64,000 nucleotides of DNA from Chamaea fasciata (Eukaryota > Chordata > Aves > Passeriformes > Sylviidae): contig JARCOQ010000002.1 in the NCBI GenBank assembly GCA_029207755.1, positions 90,743,087 through 90,807,086 of the forward strand, written 5' to 3'. The notes beneath the pieces were generated by a model. That model did not search any database and was not told where the DNA came from. It saw only the letters and a program-made list of their open reading frames with translations. Both the position numbers and the translations under genes were made by a program. Shown here one piece after another: positions 34,401 through 47,237 of this stretch. The stretch's first letter is position 1. Every line of letters begins with the position of its first letter.

Positions 34401-37400
34401 GGAGTATGTTCTTATGTCCTTGCAGTGCTCGGCCAAAGCATGTATCCTCAATGTTCACTAGTTGTTATAAAATGCCCAGGCCCAAGCAAAGAAGCAAGGC
34501 AGTGTCTTTGGTGTGCACACAAAGGGTCTCCAGTGAGAGAAGAGCAGGGATGCAAGAAGTTCCTTTGGCACAGGAGGTAATCACCATTGTGGATTCCAGG
34601 CTGCACGAGGAGGCTGCACACAGGAGACAGAACAAGGAACCACATCTCTGTGCGAGTCCCAGCCAGTGTACTCTTGGAAAATAGGGAGAGTGAATAGGGA
34701 GCTGCAGCCCCCCAGGAAATTCACACAGAAATGGAGTTGGAGATTACTGTCACTTGGGACTGAATTGCTTCCCACTGGGTTTCCTCTTCAGCTGCTAATG
34801 AGCCACCAAGGAGAATCAAGTTGTTCCCAGGACTGCTTGGGTCTTGGGTCTGGGCTGTGGAGGAATGAACAGAACTCTTGGGATGGACATGGGATCAGAA
34901 AGTATGGGGGACAACTCTTCAGGGAAAATACACTGGTGTCCGATGCCTCCATGACTCTGGGAGGTGCTCTCCAAAGCTCCTGGCTGAAGACCTCCTCTCC
35001 TGCTCGAGGCTTCCCCAGCCTTGAAGGGGGTCTCCTCCAGCTCCAAAGGAGGAGACTTAAGAAATGTTCCTGGCTGTAGTGAAGTCAGAGGATGCTCAAA
35101 ATCCATTATTCATTAGTCAAGAGCCACAAAACCAGAAAGGGGGTCTAAAATCTCAAAATGAACAAAACCAAAATTAATTCTTTGTAATGCTTTTTAAGCA
35201 ACAGTATTTGGAAGTATATTTCAACATTGACTCATTAATTTCTTGCTATCTGACATTAATATTAGAAAGGTGACTGTTTTCAAGCTATTTTCCGGACCCT
35301 GAGGACATATATTTTCTTGTTTCGTTAACATGGAGAGAATACAAAAGCCCAAACTTTAAGAAGAAATACACTGTACTTCACGAAATCATGATTTATGACA
35401 ACACTACTGCTCCAGAAGTTTAATGCTGCTCTTCCTCCTTCTGTTTGGGTGAAGCAAGGAACAAATTCCAGGCAAGCTCTTTGAAGTCTTTAGGGGAAGA
35501 AACTGCTTTCCATCTGCCACTCCTCCTCACAGTGGGGTCCTGAACTTTATACCTTGCCTCTACATCCTCACAGACCCTGTAACAGCCCACACTACATGCC
35601 ATAACCAGCAAGGTGAGAGGGAGGGTCAGAGTGAAGTGCTCCTCAAGGCACCTTCCCTTGGAGTCAGCCCTGCCTGCCTGTGCACAGTCCTTTGCTCATC
35701 CCTCTCCTCATGTGAGGCTAAAACAGTTCTTCTAAAAAAATAAATACACACAATTTTAAATGTAGGATATGGCCAGTGCTTTATATAATCCCTTACAGAC
35801 AGCAACTGTACAGTGCGTTTGCCTGAGGTTTATGGGGCTCTGTCCCACCCGTTTGCAGAAAGATGTTTTCTCCTATTCCCAGAGTGTGCTTGCTGCCTGG
35901 CTAGGAGCTTGCTTGCTGGACCATTGCCACAGAACATCCCAGTCATTTGCTTTCAGTAGCATGCCAGAGAGAAGGAACATGACCTTGTAGCCTAAGGACT
36001 GAGTGCAGATACTTGGAATTTTCTTATGTTTCAAAGAAAGATCTGAGAGGTAAAATCAGCCTTGGCCCCACCTTTCCTTCTGAGCACATGCAGCTATATA
36101 GAGATTGGGTACCCCTTCAGTGAGATATGAGTTTGATTTCTCTCAGGCAGAGAAAAGATTACACCTAAATCTGCAATTTCCAAAGGAAATAGAAGAGCAT
36201 TGTGGACACTGGACAGACACTCATTGCAGGGATATAATCTGGCACATCAGGTAGACAACTTGCTCAGCTGGCTAAGACCTTTGCTGGTTGCAATCTGAAC
36301 TCTTCTTCCCTGGGCTTGGAGGGTGTTATCTGGAAGAGGATGTAACTGGAAGCTTGTGAGCGTCCCATTTGGTCCAGGCCTTGCTGTGCCTGTTGCCAAG
36401 TGACACTTCGCAATGTGCATCCTGCAGCCTTCCCTTGCCAGTTAGGTACAACTCCAATGTGCTCTCCTCTTTGTCCTCAAAATGTAGCGTTATGGATTGC
36501 AGCCTCATAGATGCCAGGCAGGGATGAGCCTCTTCTGGGAAATAGGTCCAGCAGACCTGCAGAAAGTGTAACTGGATACTACATAGCTGACATGAACTGA
36601 TGTGGAAATGCTGTCAGCTCATCTAGTCAGAAACCTGTTTGAGACTGTGCCAGCTGCACACTCCACTGACTGCTCCCAGCCAGTGCCTGCTGCTGCTAGG
36701 GACTGGAGACAGGACTTGCTGCTGCTCCTGAAGCCCTCAGAGCTGTTCCTTTCCCTTGGCAATGACTTCCTGCACAGTCCTGTGGTGTGGGTTGGGGCTG
36801 GCTGGGGCTAAACCGGGTGATGTCAAGCTGGGGTGAGCTTTCCAGTCAGATGCAGGTTGTGTGAGTACATGTTACTCAAGAGATGAAGAGACCCATCGTG
36901 TCTGCCCCGTCCATTCCTTGGGCCATTCATTCATTTATTTGTTCTAGTTTTACAGGAAATATCCCCACATCTTTAGCAGGTTCTTTGTCTAGTGAGCCAT
37001 AGAAAAGGCAAAATGAGGTCCTATAAGAAAAGTGATCTGGCTGTAACGCTTACTTTCCTTACCCTCTTCTCCAAGACTGGATCACGAATTTCCTCATGTG
37101 AATGCCAGGAGTATCTGCAAAGTAAGTTAAAGGAGGGGTTGTTTTCCAGACCACTCCATTTAGAACAGAAAAACAAGTGTCCTGGCATCTTTTAGAGCAA
37201 AATGGAAGAATCCTGCAAACAGTAATGTTTCCCTGGGGCTAGACAGCCTCCAAGCAGAAATCACAATTATGAATTTAGACATCTTAAAATGCCTTTATGC
37301 TGTTTCAGGGGTCTGAATCCCACCTGACTCTGTTGGGATATATCTAGGACCCACTTGAGAAGAGCTTCAAGGCACAAAGATAGTGAATTCTTACCAGATT

Positions 37401-38289
37401 CTATAATATCACAAGAACGAAATTGAAATTGCTCACCCAGTGAAATGGGTTTTAGTGATCCTCTTATGGTGTTGGGAAGATCCTCTGTAAGTTTTCTGGA
37501 ATATTCCTTTTTGGATGAGCACTGCACACGTTATATCCCTCAGAGAAGTGATATGAGATGGGATAGCTCTGGTGCAGGTGTAATAGGAGAGCTTTAAAAG
37601 TGTTAGAAAAGTATATTCAGAAGTGTGAACTTGCTTCACTAAGAGGGTAAATCCGTCAGGATAACAAATCCTGTTGCAATTAATTAATTAGTGCATTCAT
37701 TGGGAAGGGCTATGAAAAGCCTAGCTACTTATCCTAGAAGATAGGTTGAAGCCAACACTAAATTTATACTTCAGTAAGGACAAAATTTATCCCAGAGGAC
37801 ATGAACAGGAAGACCAGTCTGTTTCACATTTGTGGAAAAGTGTAGCTCTGTTGCTGTCCCAGTGCTCTCAGGCATTCCCAAAAAGAGGAATTCTCAAGAG
37901 GAAGCTCCTGTTATTCGTGTTTGTCTCCAATATTGCCCTACCACAGTTTTTCATGGAGGAGACTGGAAATGCATCATACTTTTGCAAAGGTTCTAATGAA
38001 CAGTTTTGACGAACTTCCCAAGGCAAAATGTAGCCACTGAAAATAAGCTGTGTTTATGGTAGGGATGGTTTTGTTCTAGGAATTCAGGTTTAAAGCTCCA
38101 AAGAAATCTTCCTGCATAACTGACGCATTTCACTTTGGTTTTTTGTCATGGAGACTGGCGTCTCAAACCGCACAGCCCAACTCCTAGCAAATTCACCCAC
38201 CTCCCAGTCTTAAAATCCACGCTTGCCTTAGGTCCACAGCTTATGAAAAAGTTGTCCTGGGAAAGATATCTCCCTCCCCTCCTCCTCCT
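34401..38289. other. Noncoding stretch, moderately GC-rich at its left end
   Basis: Frames such as 34666-35079 (137 codons) lack recognisable domains. An exact 9-bp hairpin lies at 35030-35056. No exon is established. Confidence 0.45.
35030..35056. repeat. Perfect 9-bp hairpin
   Basis: GTCTCCTCC (35030-35038) pairs exactly with GGAGGAGAC (35048-35056) across a 9-base loop. The arms are pyrimidine- and purine-rich, so chance in a biased tract is possible. Confidence 0.6.
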
Positions 38290-38560
38290 CCACCCTGCAG
38301 CAGGACCCATTGTCTGCCGGCGGCAAGGCATAAAGGAGTTAACGAAGGAGCCGGCAAGGAGGTATGACGGGGTGATGTCAGAATATTTCCAGGGAAAGAA
38401 TGTGCTGGGGGGCGCTGGCCGGGCTGGGGCTGGGGCTGGCGGCCCCCGGCCCCACCCCGACATTCTTCTTGTCCGGTTCCCACAGGCGGAGAGTGGCACG
38501 GGGGGTCAGAGTGGACGAGCACAAAGAGAGACCCCCTGCTGCCGGGGCCATCGTGCTGGG
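38290..38560. promoter_or_regulatory. Small CpG-island-like segment (candidate promoter or enhancer)
   Basis: About 17 CpGs lie in 270 bp of clearly GC-rich DNA set in AT-rich surroundings. Visible motifs are a CRE-like TGATGTCA (38374 region), a STAT-like TTCCAGGGAA (38388 region), three GGGGCT units (38424 region), and an acceptor-like pyrimidine tract ending in TTCCCACAG near 38485. A homeodomain-type stretch with TAATTCATGAC and CCATTATAGG follows to about 38615. A 159-codon frame crosses it on the plus strand (38135-38614), but frames are also open on the minus strand and no protein family is recognised. Promoter activity is inferred from composition only. Confidence 0.4.
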
Positions 38561-38672
38561 CTGTCACTGCTACTAATTCATGACTTCACCTTTAATCTCA
38601 CTGATCCATTATAGGTTAAAAAGAGACCCATTTTACAGCTGACAAGATTGAAGGGAGCGCAACCCAGGAACT

Positions 38673-38715
38673 GGGGGGGACGGGGGGGGGGGGGGACGGG
38701 GGGGTGGGCATGGGG
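38673..38715 (+). repeat. G-rich tract, quadruplex-capable
   Basis: Runs of G7, G14 and G7 separated by AC, then TGGG and TGGGG. This is more than enough G-runs for a four-stranded structure. It lies just beside the CpG-rich segment. Confidence 0.85.
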
Positions 38716-38719
38716 TCGG

Positions 38720-38739
38720 AAAAAAAAAAAAAAAAAAAA
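38720..38739 (+). repeat. Poly-A tract
   Basis: Twenty A next to the G-rich tract, followed by a GAGGGGGAGAGAG purine run. Confidence 0.9.
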
Positions 38740-39838
38740 GAGGGGGAGAGAGAAATAACCCCGGCTAAAGTTTGTATAATTGGGACCATCTGCTAAAAAT
38801 AGATTTTGTGGGGTTTGTTTGTCCTTTCCCTTCACTACGACAATATCTGTTTTAAGAGGGAAACTGGTAACTGCAGCTACATCAGAATTTTAGCGCACAG
38901 GGTCAGAGAAAAAAGGAATGGGGAGGAGAGGGAAGACCAGGGGGGGAAAGAGTAAGATTTTAGGGCTGGGGCTGCACAGTGGAAAGGATGGGAGGCATTC
39001 AAATAGCTTAGTGCTGTTTTAGAGCATGGTTGGTGAGATGACTATGAGAAAATGACTAAGAAATTTATGAAATGCTGATGTCAAAGGTAAGCTGATCAAA
39101 TCAACATTGATTCAGCAGAGGACTAACTATACGTGTGTGGCACTTACAGCATGTTTATGACACAAATGATAAATTTTCAGAAATCCTTAGACCTCCTGTG
39201 CTGTGAGCTGTAGATGAAGTCTCCGGAAGTAATTCCACTACTTTTGTTAGTAGCATAATCACATTCAATTTGTCCTCTAATTATGATTTTTATGCTGCTG
39301 CTTCATGCAACTAAAGCACATATTTTCAGTGAACTTCAGAAAGTAAGTGAATTGGAAAGAAAAAAGTGGTTTCTGGAAAAAAAAAAAAACAGCAGAGGAA
39401 TGATAATTTGCCATATACCTGAGAAAAGAATTATTTTTTAGTATATAGCAAAGAATTCAACATTCTTGCATTTCCTGGTTTTGTTCTACATCAGTGAGGA
39501 TGCTGTAGGTACCTGTGTGTAATGCTAGTGCAGGGGGTTAGTGTATTGCTCCTTTTTGCTTCCTCTAACTGATGCTCTTTGGCAAAACCTTTTAATTCCC
39601 AAAGCAGTTTTACCAAGTCCATCAAACTAGTCTATCACTCCTACTGTCCTGATTGTTTCAGAAAGCATTGAAGCTCAAAAAGATTTTTTTGCTGGATTCT
39701 CCCTGTCTTTTGCCCTTGAACTGCTGGAGCTGCATCTCATAGGATTTTGCAATGTTAGTATGTAGTTTTATAGTGCCAGAAGTGCAGAGCTTTTTGCGTC
39801 TGCTACAACACCCTGTTGATTCTTCTTTCCCCTCCCAG
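38740..39838. other. Unique noncoding stretch
   Basis: AT-rich sequence with several homeodomain-type TAATTA/TAATCA cores around 39254-39285. Nothing is proven and no gene is seen. Confidence 0.45.
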
Positions 39839-39888
39839 CTGAAGAACTATGGGAGTTATTGGCATCATGGTTGCCCCACTGCCACGAG
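39839..39888 (+). other. Exon-like segment, 50 bp (candidate only)
   Basis: A strong acceptor (TTCTTTCCCCTCCCAG) ends at 39838 and a strong donor (GAG then GTAAGG) follows at 39889. Two of three frames are open through the segment. One continues open past the donor to 40299, which is unlike a typical coding exon. It resembles no protein I know. It may be a cassette exon, an exon of a long noncoding RNA, or chance. Confidence 0.25.
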
Positions 39889-42800
39889 GTAAGGGTGGAG
39901 AGTGGGGAAGTTTATCATGAGGATGCAAAGAAATTTGCAAAGATTTTTGGATTTCTGGGATTCAAGTCTGTGAAGAAGATCAGCTGCTGGTGTCTGTTGT
40001 GGGAAGGTGTAAGAGAGAATGGGGACCTTTTGCATGAGCCGTTGTCAGTTAAAGTCAGTGATGAAAGTCCTTTTCAAAAGAGCCTCTGGATCAAATCAAA
40101 ACCTGTTTTCCTAGGAGTGACATTGCCTGCAAATGGAGGCAGATTGAGGTCCGTGGCTGGCCAGTGCTTTGGACACATTCTGCTTACTTTAGTCACACAA
40201 AATGACGTATTGATGCAAGTTTCCAGGATCCAAACAGGCAGCCCTTTCATAGGCAAAAGCCCTAATGAAGTCACTGGCACGAAGCCTTCTCTGGCCTAAG
40301 GCCTGCAGGCTATTTCCCTAGTCAATACACTGGACCTAATCTTATACCCCTTGAGCATCAAACTCCATGTGTATTTTCTGCAAGTATTTGTTCTCTTTCT
40401 GCAGAAGTGCAAGATTTGTGTGCTGTAGAGTGCGGTGTCAGTGAGCAGCTGCTTCTCCTTCAGCATGAGTTGTTCAGTACACAGACTTCATTGGCTAGTG
40501 GTTGGACAAAACCACACTGCAAAGCTGAGGCGAGGAACAACGAGGACCTAGGCTGCCAAATACAAACCTCCTGTTCTAGTTTGTAAGTGTCTGGAAACAA
40601 AGCAAAACAAAATTATTAAAGCAAAAGAAAATATGTATTTTCACCTGGTAATCTGACTACTTCTAATTCAGTGGTACATGTCTGGTTAAGTCAAATGCAA
40701 TCAGTGGAGCTGATTAAGAGTGAGTTAAGAGTTATATTGCAAAATGGATTTCTTTAGCTCTTTGTAAGCTTAGTCCTTCCGGTTTCTGGTCAGTTAGCTG
40801 GAATTATTTTTCCCCTTCCTAAGAGTGTAAGAAATATAAATTGGAATGGCAGCTTCATCTATTACCTTGGTTACAAAGTGTCATAAAGCACTAAGTTAAA
40901 ATGATAAAAATCATAAGGATGTTTCCATAAGGATGCTTTCATTTAGGCAAGGAACTGGTATTTATTCTTTCTTTCTGGGATTTTTTATTAAAGTGTTTCC
41001 CATGAGCAAATGTTATAAAGCAATGCCCAGGTATAAAGGTAAAAAGCATCTTTTAGAACTGAAAAATTACTATCTCCTCCACACTTCTCAGAAAATCATA
41101 GAATTATTAAAATCCTTCTCAGATTTTTTTTTTCTTAAAAGTTGTGTACATCTTCTGCAATGCACCTGTAGGCAGGTGCCCAGAAGGAGGGAAGAAAGCA
41201 GCTTCTGTGTGTATTGCATGGATTAAGGCTGAACTGCTGAACTGGATGGCAACAACTTGGCCTGGAAGTAAAAAAGGAGGGAATGAAGGTGATCCAGATT
41301 ACCAGTTAATTTGAGTCCTCCCTGTTACCACATCCCTGTCTCTTGATAGGATAAGTTCTTACAGTTCATGCATTACAACCATGAAAGGCTCTGCCTCTAG
41401 CTGTGCTAGATCTGATCTAAGCCCACAGGTAGGTTCTCAGCTCAAATATATCTGAAAATATAGGCCTTAAATATTTAGCTTTCCCTGGAAACTGATTTCC
41501 TTTGACAACCTTCATCCATGTTGTCATCATGCTTGGTGTGCTATAAATTCATCCATGATCTTTGATGCCAATCATCTAATACCACGTCCTTATCACAACA
41601 AGCTCACACACCTCACAGTGTGCTCAAGGAGTTATCTTTCTATCTCCTTTTTAAAGATGAAACTAATCCATTGTAAGCCCCATAACAAGGAGCCACTCAC
41701 AGGGTGAAAGTATAAGTGTGGTTTTTAAATGGTATTGTATTTTTCTCATGATGCTTGCCATTAAAGACACAGGTATGAAAAGATGCTCTCTGTTTTTATG
41801 CAGCACTGCTGTGGAGCTAGAGTACAGTTTCCCTTGTGCTTGCCAAAGGAGTTGTGCATGGTTTAATTAAAATATATTATTATCCTAAGGCTTTTTCTTT
41901 TTTGAAGTAAAGTCAAGCACCCTACCGAAGACACAGGACATTCATACACCTAAATCTGTGTCAGCATCCTGCTGGCAGTAAGAGCTTTTGCACAAACATC
42001 TGAATGCGGAGTCAGAATTCAACAAAGCCAGAAGAAACAGGCTGAAGAGCAACTACCTAAATACATGCAGTAGCACGGAGAGCGGGAAGCGGAACTGAGA
42101 GAACAATAAATGAAGAAACAATGAAAAGGTCAAGCACTTATTCAGGATTTGTAAGTACAAATATTTCAGTTCAAGCAGTGCAAGTGAAAAATGAAATTCT
42201 GTCTCTTCACAAATATTTCTTTCCTGTCTCCATATCTCTTTTTTCCAGCTCATGAATACCACTGAAGAAAATCTTGCTTATAGTGGAAAAACCCAAATAT
42301 GAGATGCAAATGGTATGTGGGGCCATCAAGATAGGACGAAGCCCCGTTTTTGTGACTGTCTTCAGGAGAATGCACTGAATTAAAAGAGCGATACATTTTG
42401 TGCAAATGATGTTGGAACATTTGATGCAGAAACATGATCTTCCATCCTTCATTTCCATGTAGTGCTGGTTCAGTCAGAAAGGGGCAGATGGCAGAACCCT
42501 CATTTGCTGTGCAAGTGAGCTGGGGCAATACATGTGTGGTGATCATGATTCTCCAAGCTCCAGAGTTTTCAGAGCATCTGGAGCAGAGTGTTCCCTGACT
42601 GTGGGGGGCTCACAGGTGGCTCATGTGTCCACACTGAGGCTGGGTGGGGGCAGAGGGCAGGTGTGCCCACACGTAGGTGAAGAGCTGTTGAGGAAAATGG
42701 AAGAAGGAAATTATCATCTCAGGGGCTGTGAAGTCTAATGCTACTTGAGCTATTTTTCCAACCATCAGACCAAGCTCTCTTGAAAAGGATAAAAGAAAGC

Positions 42801-43414
42801 CAACATGGCACACTGAAACTCCCATATGTGGGAATCCTTTCAGGGATTCCCTTCAGCAGTGGTGTACCCCATCACTGCTTCTTACTCAGGAAAATTTATG
42901 TCCTTTTCTCAATACTCTTCAGTACTGTTTACATTCCTGATCTTCTCCATCCCCTTCCTGAAGTGCACATGTTCCTCTGCTCTCTGGTGTTTTTCCTTTG
43001 GTACATGGTTCGCTGGCATGTGGTCCTTTCCTCCTCTGGACCTTCCTGCCTCATCACCTTCTCCCCCTGGCAATTCTGGCTCCACTGGTTTTTGTATAGT
43101 GCTTGTACAGTTGTTTCTTCATGCTCTAGAAAAACCAAAGCAGAGGTGCAGTGTCAGACAACCCTTCGAAAAGGAAGGAATGGAGCTGACAGCTCCATGA
43201 ACCTGCAAGTCACTCACACTTGGAATCCTCTTAGGTCTTGCTGGGAATGGTTGCAGTAGGTGACTGGGCTACAGAAACTGGTTTATCTGGAACGGACAAG
43301 ACGGCAGATGGAGTCCCACAGCTTTGAGAAACAAGTGTGATTACACAGTAGCCTAATTTCTATTTAAGTATAATCCCAAATTGCTCCTGCGTTTCTCTGA
43401 CAACATGCAGGGGT
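39889..43414. other. Unique noncoding stretch, no gene established
   Basis: Holds two of the longer chance-like frames (39859-40299 and 42738-43259). The second translates to an aromatic- and leucine-rich sequence without a recognised family. No repeats are recognised. Confidence 0.45.
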
Positions 43415-43500
43415 AAAAAAAAATTAATTAAAAAACCAAAACAAAAACAAACAAACAAAAACCCAAAACCCAAAACAAAAAAAACAAACAAAAAAACCAA
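43415..43500 (+). repeat. A-rich AAAC simple repeat
   Basis: Tract of A-runs and AAAC/AACCC units, about 86 bp, similar in style to 33430-33480. Confidence 0.9.
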
Positions 43501-45006
43501 GTGAAAGCAAACAAACTTTCAAATTAATCCCCATACTAACTGCATTGCAACTAATACAGTTACATCAGGGCTTGATTTGGGTCAATATTTTCTTTTGCCT
43601 GAAGGCCAAATAGGTATTTGAGCATCACCTAATAACCAAAGACCAAATACAAGCACCAGGCTGACATGTCATCCATTTCCCACCCCCTCCAGATTGTTTC
43701 TGTCTCTCTCATGCTCTTCAAATGGCAATGCAAAGCCCATATGCTATGGTGTCAGGGAAAAATTCCCAACACAGCATCTGGCTGCGTGGCAGATCCCGAG
43801 GCAGTTGGTGTGTCAGCTTTGGAGCTGCCTCTGCTTTTGTCATGTAGCAGGGATTGGTGATGGGACTGCCTTGTCACCCCACAAGCCACTTTGGATTCCA
43901 AGGAATCACTAGGTTTCTGTTTGTCAATAAGCTTCTGCTTAAACCTCTCATGAGATCTCTACACAGGCCTCCTTTTATGGCAAAATAATGAGAATTTCTT
44001 AATGCCAACGTGAGTGTGTTCAGCAGAAATATGTGGGTGTAGTTTAAAGTGGACCACGGCCTGGTACATACAGGTCACTGTGTACTAGGATTTTTTTCTC
44101 AGAAAACTCTTGAATGTTCTTTGAAAAGGTCTTTTTCTTTTTCTTTTTTTTTTTTTTTTCCTTTACTCACGAGTGGAAGCCACTTCTGGATGAATAGGAT
44201 CCATAATGCCCGGAGATATTTGAGATCAAGCATATGGCCCATTGAATATGCATGGAAATGGGGCGGGAGGGAATTGGTGTGCAGCACTGGGGAAAGTGTG
44301 TCTGAAAGTTAAGTAATGCAGAGTTTGGGGGCAGCCTTTCTGCCCATTTGGGGAACCATCACTTTCTGTTTCCTCTGATATACTGGTTGCTAGCTAGCAA
44401 TTTGTGGTCAAAAGTATAGCTGGGGGGGTTGAGCACTCAAAGCTTTGGTTGTGGCTTGTGTTAGACAGAAAAACACCATTTCACATGTGGTTTCCTGCAA
44501 AATGCTTACTTTTACAACCAAAACATTAAACAATAAAATCTCAAGTTCTTCAGAAGTACATAAAGATAAGAAACTTATTTAACTGACAAATGACCAATTC
44601 TTCACTAGGAGAGAGTCTCAAATGACTCTTCTTCACATTTAAATGAAAAGAGTGCTTGGAGATTACACATTCTGGTAAGTTTTCCTTACCAGTGGAGAGA
44701 GAGAAAAGGAGACAGGACTGAATAGGAGCGATTGGGCATGAAGTAGTAACTATGAGGTCCTGGAGGCAGGAGAACAAGAGAGGGAAGTAAAAAAAAAGAC
44801 AAGAGAACCCAGAAGAAAGGCAAGGGGGAGGAGGGGTGGAGGAAAAGATATGTAGCAGTTATTTAAAAGATGCCAGGGAAAACTGGGATGTTTGTGTGTT
44901 TGAGAAGAAAGACAATTTTGAAATACAGAAATTGATTCAGGAACTATGAAGATTTACTGGAAATAACCCTGGGTAAAATGTTGCTTATCTATGAAATGAA
45001 TGAGTT
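43501..45006. other. Unique noncoding stretch
   Basis: A 16-base T run lies at 44144-44159 and a purine-rich tract (GA-rich) at about 44694-44850. No exon or repeat family is recognised. Confidence 0.5.
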
Positions 45007-45039
45007 GGGGGGGGGGGGACGAGGGGGGGGGCGGGGGGG
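45007..45039 (+). repeat. G-rich tract, quadruplex-capable
   Basis: G12, then AC, GA, G9, C and G7. Likely length-unstable and error-prone in assemblies. Confidence 0.9.
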
Positions 45040-45456
45040 TGTGTGGATTTCTTTGTATCATTACCACAGCATATTTTTTTCACATGTCAAAATGTGATTT
45101 AATCTCTAAATCCCCAATATGTTCTGATTAATTTACTTCATGGGCTGAAAGAATGTATCACACTGCATTTATTTCTTATGGCTGCTGGAAGTCCTAGAGA
45201 AGTGAAGAATTAAAATACTTTTTAAAGTAATCTCCCTCTTATAGGATGTGACAGTGTGGCAACCACAGTGGTGTGCACCATCGTCAATATTCCTACCATA
45301 AGAAACACTAATTTTACAACCTTACTAGTAAGAGTGGATATGGGAGAGAAGAAAGATGCTTCATTACTGCATGTAATAGCCCTGAATAAATTGCACAAAA
45401 TTGACCTCTTGCACATCTGACTTGAGTCCTGCAGATGTACCATTTTGTGGAGGGCA

Positions 45457-45482
45457 GTGTGTCTGTGTGTGTGTGTGTCTGT
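45457..45482 (+). repeat. (GT)n microsatellite
   Basis: A run of GT units interrupted by CT, about 26 bp. Confidence 0.85.
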
Positions 45483-47237
45483 GAAAAATGCCTTTGGGGG
45501 GACATGTTTTAAAACAACCTTTATGTCAAAACCAACACCATTCTGAAACAAAATTCTATACCTTTCTGCTGTCTGTCTGGTGCAGGACTGACCCTTCAGC
45601 ATTCATCCATCTCTTAAATCTGATTTAAAATCACAAAGATGAGGGATGAGAAACACGAACTACCTATACTGTTGTTTTTATCTAGTCAAGCAGGCATTTT
45701 CAATGGTGTCTTTGCAAGAACAGTTCTTCCTAGCTATGGGTCCTGTGTGAATACTGAGGATGACAGCTTAAAGTAAAACTAATCAATGTATTACAATCTG
45801 TCCTGTGCAACTGTGTCTTTGGAAATGCTCATGCCTGTATGATATATTTACATAATATAGAATCATTTGTTTTTATATGAGTTTGCTTTATATATATATT
45901 TCTGAGGAAAGTCATTTATCTGTTTAAACAGTTTCTGCAGTAACATGAACATGCTCAGGTAGATATTCGTACGGTACTTAAGCTAGACTGTTTTAAAAAT
46001 AAGCAAAAAAATACTAAAATGGTGAGTCTTTTAAGCCAGTCTTAGTAGCAGGCTGGAGAACAAGTCTCCTGGCTGAGCTGCTCAGGAGCAGTGATTTCCT
46101 CCCAGGGAATTCCACAGTGCTACTAAGGCAAATGCATCGAACCCTTGGCCCATCTGCATGTGCTGGAAGGGAATCCAGCCTTTAGCTGGATTTCTTCTTC
46201 ACAGATCTCTTAAATGACTTCAAATGCTGTGCCTGTGGTGGTGGGGAGCCTGGGGGCAGAATTCTGCTGTAAAAGCCATGAGTCACACATAATGTGCCAC
46301 TTTCTGCAACATTGCATCAATCCCTCTACAGACTTTTCAAAGTTAATGAACATCTCTGGGTGCAGTGGTCTCACACCTTAAGCTTGAAGGTTAGCATCTG
46401 TTTACCACTCATTAGAAAACTTTATTTCAAGGAAAAATTGCGTAGATGCAGGGTACATGTCCTCAGAAAATTCAAAACAAAGAAGCATCTTGAATATATT
46501 TATGTTTGAATCCACTTGCTACAGTTCTGTGCCCAAGAAAATTTTGTCCAAGTAAAATATAATTGTCAGAATCTGGTTATATTCAGGATGTTTTCTGGGT
46601 TCTTAATCACTGTGGATCCTATTTCACAAAGATCTGAAATGTGTGCTGGAGTCCAACAGGCTTCCATGTAATTTAAGCTGCTGTAATGTAGGCTTGGCCT
46701 CAAGCAGTTGCTGAATAAGCACGGGAGTGCACACACAGGCTTAGATCCAAGAAGGTGCTTGAGTGCTGTACCAAGTCATGGCCTCCTTCTAAAACCTGAC
46801 TTTCCATCACTAAAGGAGATGCTGCTAAAGGTCTGGTTTCCTCCAGGTACACCAGTTCAGGAATGAAGTGCCAGGCAACCCTACACCTTCAGGGGGCTTG
46901 TGCTGAAGAATGCAGCTCTGTACAAATATTTCTCTGGAGTCATAGGAATTACAGTATGCATGATCACTAAACTCATGCAAAACTCAGCACTTTTTCCTTA
47001 AGAGATGGGGGGAAATGTCTACTCTTGCAGTCTTTGCAGATAAAGAGAAAGCACTTTCTGCACAGTAACTAGAGCCTTCCTTAATTAATTGCCTTAATTA
47101 AACTGAAGAAGACTAAGAATAGTACATGTATCTATATAAAACCTATCCGAGGTTCTAATGACATCCTTGTATTGTACACATACAATTGATTCCTGTATGC
47201 TTGCTTTTCTCTTCATTGATCATTTTTTGTCTGTCAG
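45483..47237. other. Unique noncoding stretch
   Basis: No recognised gene or repeat. A short TATATATA tract lies near 45890. Confidence 0.5.

Noticed and set aside
38135..38614. 159-codon frame across the CpG-rich segment
   Set aside because: Two minus-strand frames are open over the same bases and the composition (G/A/R/P-rich) simply reflects GC content. No domain is recognised.
39859..40299. 147-codon frame continuing from the exon-like segment
   Set aside because: It begins at a non-ATG codon and runs through a strong splice donor. No recognisable domain.
41095..41112. AATCATAGAATTATTAAAATCC resembling a CR1 3' end
   Set aside because: The following sequence does not match the CR1 tail, so the match is short and coincidental.
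42738..43259. 173-codon plus-strand frame rich in hydrophobic residues, possible membrane protein
   Set aside because: No family resemblance, no splice-signal support, an overlapping frame of 124 codons in another register, and chance-compatible length.
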